Shown here piece by piece: positions 10,601-16,151 of a DNA stretch of 22,420 bases. Below the pieces are notes generated by a model, which saw nothing but the letters and a program-made list of their open reading frames with translations, was not told the origin of the DNA and ran no database searches. Positions within the stretch are counted from its first letter, which is position 1, and the number at the start of each line of letters is the position of its first letter. A program made the position numbers and the translations under genes. Source of the stretch: Apostichopus californicus (taxonomy: Eukaryota > Echinodermata > Holothuroidea > Aspidochirotida > Stichopodidae); contig JAIPMN010001437.1 in the NCBI GenBank assembly GCA_020650975.1, positions 19,696 to 42,115 on the forward strand, read 5' to 3'.

Positions 10601-13600
10601 ATGTCTCAGTGTGGAAATTACTGATAGATGGGCAGTAAAATTCTTGTTGAAATTTCTTGTTTTGAAATTTTGAAAGTTGAAATTTCTTGTTGAAAAACTT
10701 CTTGTTGAAATTTGAGCATGGGTGACCATTATCTGGCTGTCTAGCATATTTGGTGGCAGTACTCACGACCTCTTACATCGTTACTCATTTGTATTCATAT
10801 TATGATACCTCATTTGCATATTCACCTCTCACGTGTCATCAGCTATCACCGGACAGTCTGCTCCTAAAGCAGAGAAAGACTTACGGCCAGGGTCCAGCCG
10901 GTGGGACCAGGGCCGACCCTCGACTGATCCACGACGGTAATTTGAACTTTGATGAGTCCTTGAGGAGTAACATAGGCCAGTACCACACCCTGCAGGAAGA
11001 TAACAGTCGAGCTACCAGTCCCGTGAGTGACAAACCCAAGAAGGACCCTTTCATGTTCCCCTGGTGGTTCGTCATCATAGCCTGGTTTTTGCTCATCCTC
11101 GGGACGGTCGCTTCCACCGTCTTCACCCTATTCTACGGGATTCAGATGGGAGATTTAGAAACCAGAGAATGGCTGGCATCGGAGCTGGTGTCGTTCTTCA
11201 CTGGCGTGTTTATTGCCCAACCTATAAAAGTAAGAACACAATTTTCTGATGCAATATTATTTATAAGTTGTTCAATTTCCAAAGGAAAAACCAAACATTT
11301 CACAGATCAAATGCTATAATGATTATATCGTGCATTATGGTTTTGCCAGCTGCTTTTTACAATATATCGCAAAATTTGAAGCGCTCATATCTGCACAATA
11401 CATAATGCTACAAGGCTCATGTAATTTGACCTAAAGATGATGAAATTTACCAGTATGTTTGTTTGAGCAATCAACTCATCTACCGTAACATTCTGTTGCT
11501 AGAGTAATGACTTGGTTTTAACGAAGTTACTAGTATTGGGAGAAACTTTGTTGTTTTGGTCAGTTTATGGACTAAACCATGCACTAATCATGCAATCATT
11601 CGAACAACTGGAAAATGTTTGGTACCTCAAAATGACCTGCTTGTCCCGTGAAAATTGTTCGGTTTATATCTGCCGATTTAAATGCTTTGTCAACTTAACG
11701 TCTTTGTCTGCTTAAGCGGCCTTTACTTTTACTTTATTTTATCCATCGTGAATTGGGTGCTATTTATAACTGTCTTTATGCGTCACGTGCCCGTTGCAGA
11801 ATTCTGACATAACCAATTGCATAATTATCATTAAAGCCTGTTTTCATTAAGATATATATTATCTTAAATACCAACTCATTCAACTCCTTACTCAGAATCG
11901 TCGATTTTGTTGAGTTTTGTTCTATTTACAACTTCAGAGTGTAACCAGTTTTAAGTAATTAATCCTGTCAGGGTAGAAATATCCACATCGGAGCATTTGT
12001 GGAAGGTTGTTGCACTCTCTCAGAAAAGTATGTGTTTCTTTATAAAAGTTACTTTTTGTGTGTGTGTGCAAAAGTGGAATTGTTTTCATCCTTAGATTTT
12101 TTTTGGAATGAAGACTCAGCGACTTCCAAAAATCTTAAAAGCTTTAAATTGGGCCTGTTAAAGTATCATTGATCCTTCCGGGGGGGGGGAAGGGGGGAGG
12201 CAAAATCAGAACATTTGTGGCGGGTAATTATATGCTCACCAATTGGTACATTTTCATGAAGAACGTATTTGTTTCGTATATCAATTTGATTGTACATTCA
12301 GGTCGTGCTGATCGCTATGTTCATCACATGCTTGTTCCGGAGCCCGAACGTGGATGAAGAATCTGACGTAGAAGTCGACGAGGAAGCGTACGATAAATCA
12401 CTCGACCGTGACGAAGAATGGTTGCATAACTTACCTGGTACGTCTCAATGAAAGGATGAAAAGATGAAAATGATGACAAGCAATTGCCCCAAAACCCTCT
12501 CCACAGTAGAACGTTTTTGGATGGCATTTTTTGGGGGGTTGGGGGGTGGATGAAGGTTAAAATAACAGAAAACCCTAGTTTATTCCTCGTTAGTAAGATT
12601 AAATGTAAATTGGATGCTGTTTTGGGCAGTGGGATAATGAAGCAGCAGTATAACATAATAAGCTCACTATAAAGCAGTGACGATCCAATTTGATGATGCA
12701 AAAATATCGCTCCTACATAAATTGTAAATCGGTAGGTCATGGTGATTACTATAAAGTTTATTTAAGAATTAACACAAAGATTGATTGCTTTGGTTTAAAT
12801 TGAAGAGCTTGAATTTTTAGCTGAGTGGATATATAAAAAAAAAATAAAAAAAATAAATTGGTAAATTGGCAGATGAACATGAGGAATATTTTTGACATCA
12901 GCAAGGTTGATTGTTAAAAGTTTGCAGATGGTATTTATAAAGTAACTTGCCGAGTCCATTCGCAAACGGTTGTAGACTATAGGCTTTCTGCAGATGGACA
13001 CCAGATATTTTATTTGTGGCATATTTACCTTTGCGGTTGGGTTTGTCAATTTGTGAGAATGTGAACATATGGTACAGTCACAACCACATTATGTCATCAG
13101 CAATATCGATTTATGTCAAACTTGAAGTTGTATTGAAGAGTCTTATCTATGAGATTGAAGCTACTTTCTGATGCTGTGAGCCTTCAAGAATATTTAAACA
13201 ATGCAGATTAATAGTTGAATTTGGACCTTTGGATATTAACAGCCGGAAAAAAAGGCTTCCTTGCTTTATCTAGAATATTGCAGTAGAGCCTATAGTCAGT
13301 ATTGTTTATTACGTTCTTTAAGAATTGACACTCAATCTGCTAGTTTTTGCTATTTTGACCCGTATAAGAGCATGGTGGCCAATTGGCTAAGGCGTCGGAC
13401 TTGTGATCCAAGGATTGCTGGTTCGATTCCTGCCTAGTTCATTACGTTGTGTCCTTGGGCAAGATGATTTTCTCACTTGCCTCTCTCCACCCAGGGGTTA
13501 AATGGGTACCTGTGAGGTAACTCGTCAATGGGCACAGTATATAACTGCTGCCGACTGGAGGGATTGTCTCTGGGACAGGTTATCATTGACCAGGGGTAAT

Positions 13601-15823
13601 ATAAAGTCTGTAAAGCGCTTTGAGACCTATCGCTGGTATAAAGCACTATATAAAAAGCAAATATTATTATTATTAATATCACAATGATTTTAACTCTCTT
13701 CAGTGACATCACATAAGGAGAGAAAGATCAAGGCCAAACCACCCACCCCCGAGAATCTGGAGAAGATCCGAGAACGTCGAATGAAGGAGCTTCAGATATT
13801 CTCCGTACTGAAGGACATCCTCTTCTACTTTCTGTTCTTGTTTACGCTGATGGTGGTCAGCTACGGTAACGTGGACACTTGGTCGTACCATTACAAAGCA
13901 AACATTGAACAAATACTGGTGATGGGAGATCGAATCAATTCATTCACAAACGTAAGCAGACGGGAATCTGTTTCGTTCTTCAAATTCTTGGAAGGGGTTT
14001 AATTTGCCCGATATATGCTCTGAATTATGTTTCTTCTCCCAACATTATCAGAAAAGAACGTACATTGTATGGAAAAGCTTGAAAGGGAAAAGAAATAGTC
14101 CCTTGAATGGAAACCAGAAATAACCTAACCACAGCCAAAACTGCAATTTGTGTTGCATTGTTAATTTGTATCATTCTCACCCAATTATGCCTATGTATAA
14201 TTTATAGGCCCCCCCCCACGCCATGTTATAAAAGTTCAATTCAACATGTACGTTTAAAGCTTAAAAGCAAGCAAGACAAAAACAAATAATGAATCTTTCA
14301 CACTGTTAGGCACCTTTTACCTGTGTGGATCTCGGTGAAAGTGGAATACAGTGTGTTAAAATTGTTGCAATGAAATAAATAGTTTTATTGATAATTCTTT
14401 AGTTTGGTAGATATAAAATAGAATTAAGTGAGATTAAAGTTCACATGTTTACATGTTTTTTTTCTTGTTGGAAACTTTACAGAAAGATTTCTTTCATTTC
14501 TGGTTATCCTAGATTAAAACAAAGGAACACTTTTGGCGTTGGGCAAAATTGACCTTAGTACCAAACCTGGAAGGGAAGTTCTTGTATAACGGTGACGTCG
14601 ATCCTTCGTTAAATGGATTCTTTGCGGATCAGTCATCATACATCCTGGGATATCCAGTCTTGAGACAGCTCAGAGTCAAGTCTAGTAAGAATATTATGCT
14701 TTTATTTGCACACCACTCCCCCAAATTCCCACCCCCCCCCACCCCCATGATTCATTTTACATTTTACAACACTGATCAATCTCACGACTATGTTACTTGT
14801 TGCCTACTGCTGTTCAGAATAGCCAAACATCAGGTAAATTACAATTTTCTCTCCATATTTCTGTTATGATGAATAAGTTTCAAGGAAAAATGAAAAACTT
14901 CTCTCTTTTTCTAAATAGTTTAGTCTGTTTGGAAAGGAAAGGACAATATCTCTATGGTACCCATTCCTGGTTTAAGCACAGGATCAAATTCAAATACAAA
15001 TGCAGTGAAAATTTTGGAATTAAAAAAAAAATATGTGTAACCCCTTCGTTATGTCTTAATTTCGCCTGGTTTCATTTGATACCTTATTCTGAGAAATCTG
15101 CAGGATACAGTAAATGGTTGTTAAGAGTACAGGATATAAGCTTAAATTAATCTGGCTGTACTCTTAACAACCCTAGCATACTTGCTTTATAGAACTCCTA
15201 ACTTCAATTTTCAATTCAATTTCAATTCCTTTATTCCTTTATTATATATTATATAATAGTTATAAATAGGATCAATCATTTGTACACCTCCATTTTAGTC
15301 CAGTTTATTTCTAAGATTTATTATTAATATTTGGGTGTTTTTTTTTTCCTTTTTGCTAGTATAAATAATTTGAGCAATCAACTCCTTCTTATCCGCTATG
15401 TTACCTGGGCTGTGTTGGCACGCATAATTTATGACATTAAAATGTAATGTACTTTTATTCATACATTATTACATCATTGGAATAATTGCATCGACAAATC
15501 CTGTTTCGACCTTTCGACCTGGACTCGTCTGGATCCTGTCGAGGTCTAAAGAGGTCTCTCTCTTATTCTGTTACTACCTAGACCTCTGTGAACCACACTC
15601 TGCTTTTGTGAACATCATCAACGACTGCAACATTCATTACACATTCCTGAATGAGGACGAGGCGTCTTACAGTGCAGGATGGACACCGTATAACGAAACA
15701 ACCACTTACCCAGAGTACAAGTACATCGATGCAGAGAAACTTGATGGATATCCCTTCTTTGGCAAGCATACGCTCTACTCTGGTGGTGGATACGTGGCTA
15801 AACTCAAAGGAAATCAAGAAAAG
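1404..15823 (+). CDS. Partial polycystin-1-like gene (GAIN/GPS, PLAT, 11-TM family); 14 internal exons
   Basis: Fourteen exons join in phase at 13 GT-AG introns to give 1059 codons with no stop. Order of domains by residue of this partial product: GAIN/REJ-proximal ectodomain 1-309, GPS about 290-330 with cleavage predicted at Leu326-Thr327, TM1 about 354-374, PLAT/LH2 about 397-525, TM2 in residues 514-606, TM3 in 607-640, TM4 and TM5 in 720-806, TM6 about 857-877, then the TOP (polycystin) extracellular domain to 1059. This layout is specific to the polycystin-1 group (PKD1, PKD1L1-3, PKDREJ, sea-urchin REJ3); polycystin-2 lacks GPS and PLAT. Known role of the family: surface or ciliary/acrosomal receptor-channel that pairs with TRPP subunits. 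Both ends are missing here: no signal peptide or PKD/REJ repeats at the 5' side, no pore helices at the 3' side. Which paralogue it is cannot be decided from this window, so no symbol is given. Confidence 0.95.
1900..1959 (-). repeat. Dispersed repeat with hammerhead-like core, copy 1
   Basis: On the minus strand this 60-bp block matches the plus strand at 15952-16008 almost base for base. It contains TTGAAGA (1946-1952), a short hairpin GGTCC/GGATC with loop TGCTA, GAAAC (1925-1929), then GTCAGGCCAAC. The same block in two introns and opposite orientation marks a mobile repeat family. Its arrangement resembles a hammerhead ribozyme core, but stems I and III are not evident. Confidence 0.8.
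2066..2235 (+). repeat. Purine-rich tract in intron 1
   Basis: About 170 bp are almost all A and G on the + strand (GGAGAGAAGAAAGAAAG type words), in contrast to neighbouring AT-rich DNA. No repeating unit of fixed length was seen. It adjoins the dispersed repeat at 1900-1959. Confidence 0.75.
2987..3374 (+). CDS. Polycystin-1-like exon 2: GAIN-domain part
   Basis: The exon spans 388 nt, from phase 0 to phase 1, after acceptor TTATAG and before donor GTAAGA. It reads SLSLPNNPYNFEE, then SLSYKRPDGTDVLVEE and IEIFVPR. The NP-aromatic start, the serine-rich lead-in, the 'L.RPDG' beta strand and the 'IEI..PR' strand follow the pattern of the PKD1 GAIN region. Potential N-glycosylation sequons (NTT, NET, NDS, NLS, NES) support an extracellular location. 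An ATG at 3059 is internal and is not a start, because the frame is open and conserved-looking upstream of it. Confidence 0.93.
3375..5011 (+). other. Intron 2 of the gene
   Basis: This is a 1.6-kb intron, donor GTAAGA, acceptor CCATAG. It has G-runs at 3420-3450, the 40-bp tandem duplication at 3722-3835 and C-runs near 4670-4750. Open frames at 3643-3846 and 4397-4606 lack any recognisable domain and look like chance. Confidence 0.85.
3722..3835. repeat. 40-bp tandem duplication, about 2.8 copies
   Basis: The first unit (3722-3761) starts CCCCTTCCTCCCCAGAGAGG and contains ATATT and AACAAT. The second (3762-3801) differs at only a few bases. A third, decayed and C-enriched copy follows from 3802 and ends with CCCCAGAAAG. 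It is intronic. Confidence 0.85.
5012..5301 (+). CDS. Polycystin-1-like exon 3: end of GAIN domain and first half of GPS
   Basis: The exon spans 290 nt, from phase 1 to phase 0, with acceptor CCATAG and donor GTAAGT. The spliced G from exon 2 completes a GAT codon. The translation ends SGCSFWIPQVQTWGGSGCL. This supplies the first Trp and two Cys of the GPS motif; the remaining Cys-x-Cys-x-His-Leu-Thr lies on exon 4. Sequons NLT, NKT, NAS and NWT fit an extracellular, glycosylated surface. Open frames on the opposite strand here are shadows of this exon. Confidence 0.95.
5302..5853 (+). other. Intron 3 of the gene, splitting the GPS motif
   Basis: This phase-0 intron has donor GTAAGT and acceptor ATCAAG. 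It holds a G-homopolymer-like block at 5387-5408 and a G-rich stretch at about 5533-5579. No coding signal is seen. Confidence 0.85.
5854..6081 (+). CDS. Polycystin-1-like exon 4: GPS cleavage site and TM1
   Basis: The exon has 76 codons, phase 0 to 0, with acceptor ATCAAG and donor GTAAAT. It opens VGIRTDASWTQCLCTHLTSFA, completing the GPS motif; the His-Leu-Thr tripeptide is the autoproteolysis site known in GAIN proteins and is intact here. A short linker follows, then a hydrophobic helix (NLTIYVSTIASYTLFFFIFIW, residues 354-374), stopped by basic residues ARRKDKK. That is TM1 with the cytosolic side after it, matching the family topology in which PLAT is cytosolic. Confidence 0.96.
6082..6589 (+). 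other. Intron 4 of the gene
   Basis: Donor GTAAAT, acceptor CCATAG. AT-rich, about 500 bp, with no repeat or exon recognised. Confidence 0.85.
6590..6691 (+). CDS. Polycystin-1-like exon 5: start of PLAT domain
   Basis: The exon has 34 codons, phase 0 to 0, with acceptor CCATAG and donor GTACGT. It encodes LGVTPLVDNNPKHKYLYEL and then SVLTGQRQGAGTDSK. In polycystin-1 proteins the stretch 'Y.Y.+.V.TG...GAGT.S.V' is the first beta strands of the cytosolic PLAT/LH2 domain; the GAGT motif is visible. The domain continues on exons 6 and 7. Confidence 0.95.
6692..7277 (+). other. Intron 5 of the gene
   Basis: Donor GTACGT, acceptor GATAG. It contains TG-rich sequence at about 6700-6780, an (ATT)n microsatellite at 6958-6984 and a G-rich patch at 7138-7200. 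The small open frames at both sides are shadows or chance. Confidence 0.85.
6958..6984. repeat. (ATT)n microsatellite
   Basis: About eight ATT triplets in a row within intron 5. It may be the 3' tail of an old SINE, since the SINE in intron 11 ends in the same triplet, but no SINE body is visible upstream. Confidence 0.9.
7278..7393 (+). CDS. Polycystin-1-like exon 6: middle of PLAT domain
   Basis: The exon spans 116 nt, phase 0 to 2, with acceptor GATAG and donor GTGGGT. It encodes VSFIISGDQEETDVRTLED followed by a segment ending RRGAVDRFLMTVDR. It carries the family pattern 'V...+.G...+T..R.L.D' and then 'F.RG.VD.FL+.V.+', which is diagnostic for polycystin and lipoxygenase-type PLAT domains. 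The split final codon (CG plus A) joins exon 7 as Arg. Confidence 0.95.
7394..7827 (+). other. Intron 6 of the gene
   Basis: Donor GTGGGT, acceptor TTTTCAG. G-rich patches at 7441-7490 and 7644-7662 and a T-rich 3' end are visible. No exon signal is seen. Confidence 0.85.
7828..7993 (+). CDS. Polycystin-1-like exon 7: end of PLAT domain
   Basis: The exon spans 166 nt, phase 2 to 0, with acceptor TTTTCAG and donor GTGAGA. It encodes RPLGTMNYMRIWHDNSGKG, then SWYLKYIAIRDLQTKERF and a segment ending NRWFSVVDDDGQ. The sequence 'PLG.+.Y+RIWHDNSG....WYL..+.+.DLQT...F.F..N+W..V..DG' is the strongest single family match in the window. PLAT in PKD1 binds phosphatidylserine and phosphoinositides and is a regulatory target; that is family knowledge and is not tested here. 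Confidence 0.97.
8249..8276 (+). repeat. Short dispersed motif (TGGTGGTGGATT), copy 1
   Basis: The words CAAACAG, TATTGGTGGTGGATT recur with few changes at 15882-15908, where they lie about 50 bp before the hammerhead-like repeat. The two copies probably come from one mobile family. Neither belongs to an exon. Confidence 0.6.
8485..8900. repeat. Pyrimidine-rich tract, about 400 bp
   Basis: The + strand is a nearly pure C/T run with irregular TTCCTCATCCC, CCCATCCTCCC and CTTCCCTTCC words. No fixed unit was found. It lies just upstream of exon 8 but ends about 90 bp before the acceptor, so it is not the normal polypyrimidine tract. Confidence 0.85.
8994..9272 (+). CDS. Polycystin-1-like exon 8: linker and TM2
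   Basis: The exon has 93 codons, phase 0 to 0, with acceptor ACATAG and donor GTAAGT. After PLAT it encodes a linker with the family pattern 'F.....+...DGHLW.SI..RP..S.FTR.QR' (seen as NDGHLWISIYGRPAMSRFTR). TM2 (about GCCMMALWLEMLVNIMWY) follows, then a short extracellular loop ending ISMSPAQ. The 'R..FTR.QR' lead-in immediately before TM2 is typical of polycystin-1 proteins. Confidence 0.96.
9273..10126 (+). other. Intron 8 of the gene
   Basis: Donor GTAAGT, acceptor TTGTAG. It holds a tRNA-derived SINE-like insertion (about 9788-10003) and a small local duplication around 9400-9443 with GGTATGT and TTAAAATATTG words. No exon is seen. Confidence 0.85.
9788..10003 (+). mobile_element. tRNA-derived SINE-like element
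   Basis: The head reads like a tRNA: A box TAGCTCAGTGG (9795-9805), a 5-bp anticodon-type stem ACCTT/AAGGT, and B box GAGTTCGAGTT (9838-9848). The T arm is imperfect and the acceptor stem does not close, so this is not a functional tRNA. A non-tRNA body follows with GACTTCGGTCAGCTTGCGGC and a CATAC-rich tail. Pol III promoter boxes at the front of a dispersed body are the mark of a SINE. The exact ends and any target duplication are uncertain. Confidence 0.7.
10127..10300 (+). CDS. Polycystin-1-like exon 9: TM3 and basic cytosolic loop
   Basis: The exon has 58 codons, phase 0 to 0, with acceptor TTGTAG and donor GTAAGC. It encodes a helix, ISIGIQSMLIVFPISLTVV (TM3; family pattern 'I..G......I+FP...L+V..FR+SR'). 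A strongly basic segment, FRKSRPRKKRESRIK, follows and marks the cytosolic side and the start of the long TM3-TM4 loop. The loop continues on exon 10. Confidence 0.95.
10301..10842 (+). other. Intron 9 of the gene
   Basis: Donor GTAAGC, acceptor CATCAG. At 10640-10713 the word CTTGTTGAAATTT recurs irregularly three to four times, an imperfect local repeat. No exon is seen. Confidence 0.8.
10640..10713. repeat. Imperfect local repeat of CTTGTTGAAATTT
   Basis: Three to four copies of TTCTTGTTGAAATTT-like words are separated by irregular AT-rich spacers. This looks like slippage-generated low complexity. Confidence 0.7.
10843..11229 (+). CDS. Polycystin-1-like exon 10: cytosolic loop, TM4, start of TM5
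   Basis: The exon has 129 codons, phase 0 to 0, with acceptor CATCAG and donor GTAAGA. The first 70 or so residues are a polar, presumably disordered cytosolic loop rich in Ser, Gly, Arg and Asp. TM4 follows (PWWFVIIAWFLLILGTVAST and onward), then a short turn with 'YG...G' and 'WL.SE..SFF.....AQP.K', the start of TM5. The last pattern matches the polycystin-1 signature 'W......SF..S.....P.KV'. The match is good although the loop itself is poorly conserved. Confidence 0.95.
11230..12301 (+). other. Intron 10 of the gene
   Basis: A 1.07-kb AT-rich intron between the two halves of TM5, donor GTAAGA, acceptor ATTCAG. Only a G-run at 12180-12200 stands out. The open frame at 11512-11715 has no recognisable domain. 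Confidence 0.85.
12302..12437 (+). CDS. Polycystin-1-like exon 11: end of TM5 and acidic cytosolic loop
   Basis: The exon spans 136 nt, phase 0 to 1, with acceptor ATTCAG and donor GTACGT. It begins VVLIAMFITCLFR, the rest of TM5. A markedly acidic segment follows, with 13 Asp/Glu in about 25 residues, ending DRDEEWLHNLPG. An acidic loop ending with a D-E/D-W-L-H type motif between TM5 and TM6 recurs in invertebrate PKD1L/REJ-like proteins (recalled, not searched). Confidence 0.93.
12438..13703 (+). other. Intron 11 of the gene
   Basis: A 1.27-kb intron, donor GTACGT, acceptor CTTCAG. The last 330 bp are a SINE (13371-13677). The remainder is AT-rich, with a G-run near 12530-12548. The minus-strand open frame at 12324-12740 overlaps exon 11 and shows no known domain. 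Confidence 0.85.
13371..13677 (+). mobile_element. tRNA-derived SINE with (ATT)n tail
   Basis: The tRNA-like head has an A-box region GTGGCCAATTGGC, an anticodon arm with loop CTTGTGA (a Thr-like TGT), and a perfect B box GGTTCGATTCC (13420-13430). The body contains GTGTCCTTGGGCAAGA, CTTGCCTCTCTCCACCCAGG and AAATGGGTACCTGTGAGG. It ends with GCGCTTTGAGA, a CACTATATAAA word and an ATTATTATTATTA tail. This body and tail pattern is a widespread aquatic-animal tRNA-SINE type (family knowledge). The tail stops about 25 bp before the exon 12 acceptor. Confidence 0.9.
13704..13951 (+). CDS. Polycystin-1-like exon 12: TM6 (channel-domain S1) and TOP domain start
   Basis: The exon spans 248 nt, phase 1 to 0, with acceptor CTTCAG and donor GTAAGC. 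It encodes a basic lead with PPTPENLEKIRERRMKE, then TM6 (about KDILFYFLFLFTLMVVSYGN). The start of the TOP/polycystin domain follows, with the family phrase 'Y.N.D...Y.Y+..+E'. The upstream intron ends in a SINE whose tail stops about 25 bp before the acceptor. The minus-strand open frame over this exon is a shadow. Confidence 0.96.
13952..14512 (+). other. Intron 12 of the gene
   Basis: Donor GTAAGC, acceptor CCTAG. AT-rich, with one C-run at 14209-14217. No repeat family or exon recognised. Confidence 0.85.
14513..14684 (+). CDS. Polycystin-1-like exon 13: TOP (polycystin) domain
   Basis: The exon spans 172 nt, phase 0 to 1, with acceptor CCTAG and donor GTAAGA. It encodes IKTKEHFWRWAKLTL, then a loop and YILGYPVLRQLRVKS. 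'F..W....L.P' near the start and 'ILG.P.LRQLRV' near the end are conserved in the TOP domain of polycystins, which caps the channel pore. The next exon supplies the Cys residues of this domain. Confidence 0.96.
14685..15581 (+). other. Intron 13 of the gene
   Basis: Donor GTAAGA, acceptor CTACCTAG. A C-rich patch sits at 14727-14748, and AT-rich low complexity at 15200-15260. The open frames at 14797-15150 and before 15582 carry no family signal. Confidence 0.85.
15582..15823 (+). CDS. Polycystin-1-like exon 14: TOP domain, last exon seen
   Basis: The exon spans 242 nt, phase 1 to 0, with acceptor CTACCTAG after a good pyrimidine tract. The protein has a paired Cys pattern (LCEP, then NDCNIHYTF), then 'ASYSAGW', 'YKYIDAEKLDGYPFFGKHTL' and 'YSGGGYVAKL'. 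These match the TOP domain pattern 'W.Y.....L.G....G....Y.GGGY...L'. The best 3' boundary is CAAGAAAAG before GTTGGT, a weaker donor than the others in this gene. It keeps phase 0 and ends where the family has a long conserved helix next. Reading through it adds 44 residues before a stop. Confidence 0.92.
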
Positions 15824-15881
15824 GTTGGTCTTTTCCGATCAGTTTCACTTGTCAAAATGAAAGAATCCGATTGTCCATCTA

Positions 15882-15908
15882 ATACAAACAGCTACTGGTG
15901 GTGGATTT
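15882..15908 (+). repeat. Short dispersed motif (TGGTGGTGGATT), copy 2
   Basis: This matches 8249-8276. It lies inside the sequence that would be read if the exon 14 donor were skipped, and about 50 bp upstream of the hammerhead-like repeat. The intervening AT-rich DNA may belong to the same element. Confidence 0.6.
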
Positions 15909-15951
15909 GTATTTTATATATATATGTGTTTTTTATTTTTTTAATATTTTA

Positions 15952-16008
15952 TTAGCCTTTGAAGAAGATCCTGCTAAGATCGAAACGTCAGGCCAACTTA
16001 CTTTTACA
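15952..16008 (+). repeat. Dispersed repeat with hammerhead-like core, copy 2
   Basis: This is the plus-strand counterpart of 1900-1959. Core words are TTGAAGA (15959-15965), a hairpin GATC/GATC with loop CTGCTAA, GAAAC (15982-15986) and GTCAGGCCAACTTACTTTT. Relative to copy 1 the stem bases changed (GGTC to GATC, GGATC to AGATC). Confidence 0.8.
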
Positions 16009-16151
16009 CATTCTCCTACACAGGCTCTCTAGTGGATAAGCATTTTGCTAACAGTTTTATTTTATTTTGACAAACAGCAACTATATGACCCCTCATTTGC
16101 CTGCCTAAATAATATCTAATGGGTAATAGGTAGCCTACTACCACAAGACTA

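Noticed and set aside
10881..11126. Minus-strand open frame over exon 10
   Set aside because: It is a shadow of the exon encoding TM4 and TM5.
12324..12740. 138-codon minus-strand open frame
   Set aside because: It overlaps exon 11 and intron 11, shows no domain, and has no splice or promoter support.
13371..13445. Functional tRNA gene
   Set aside because: The B box is perfect, but the acceptor stem does not close and a SINE body and tail follow.
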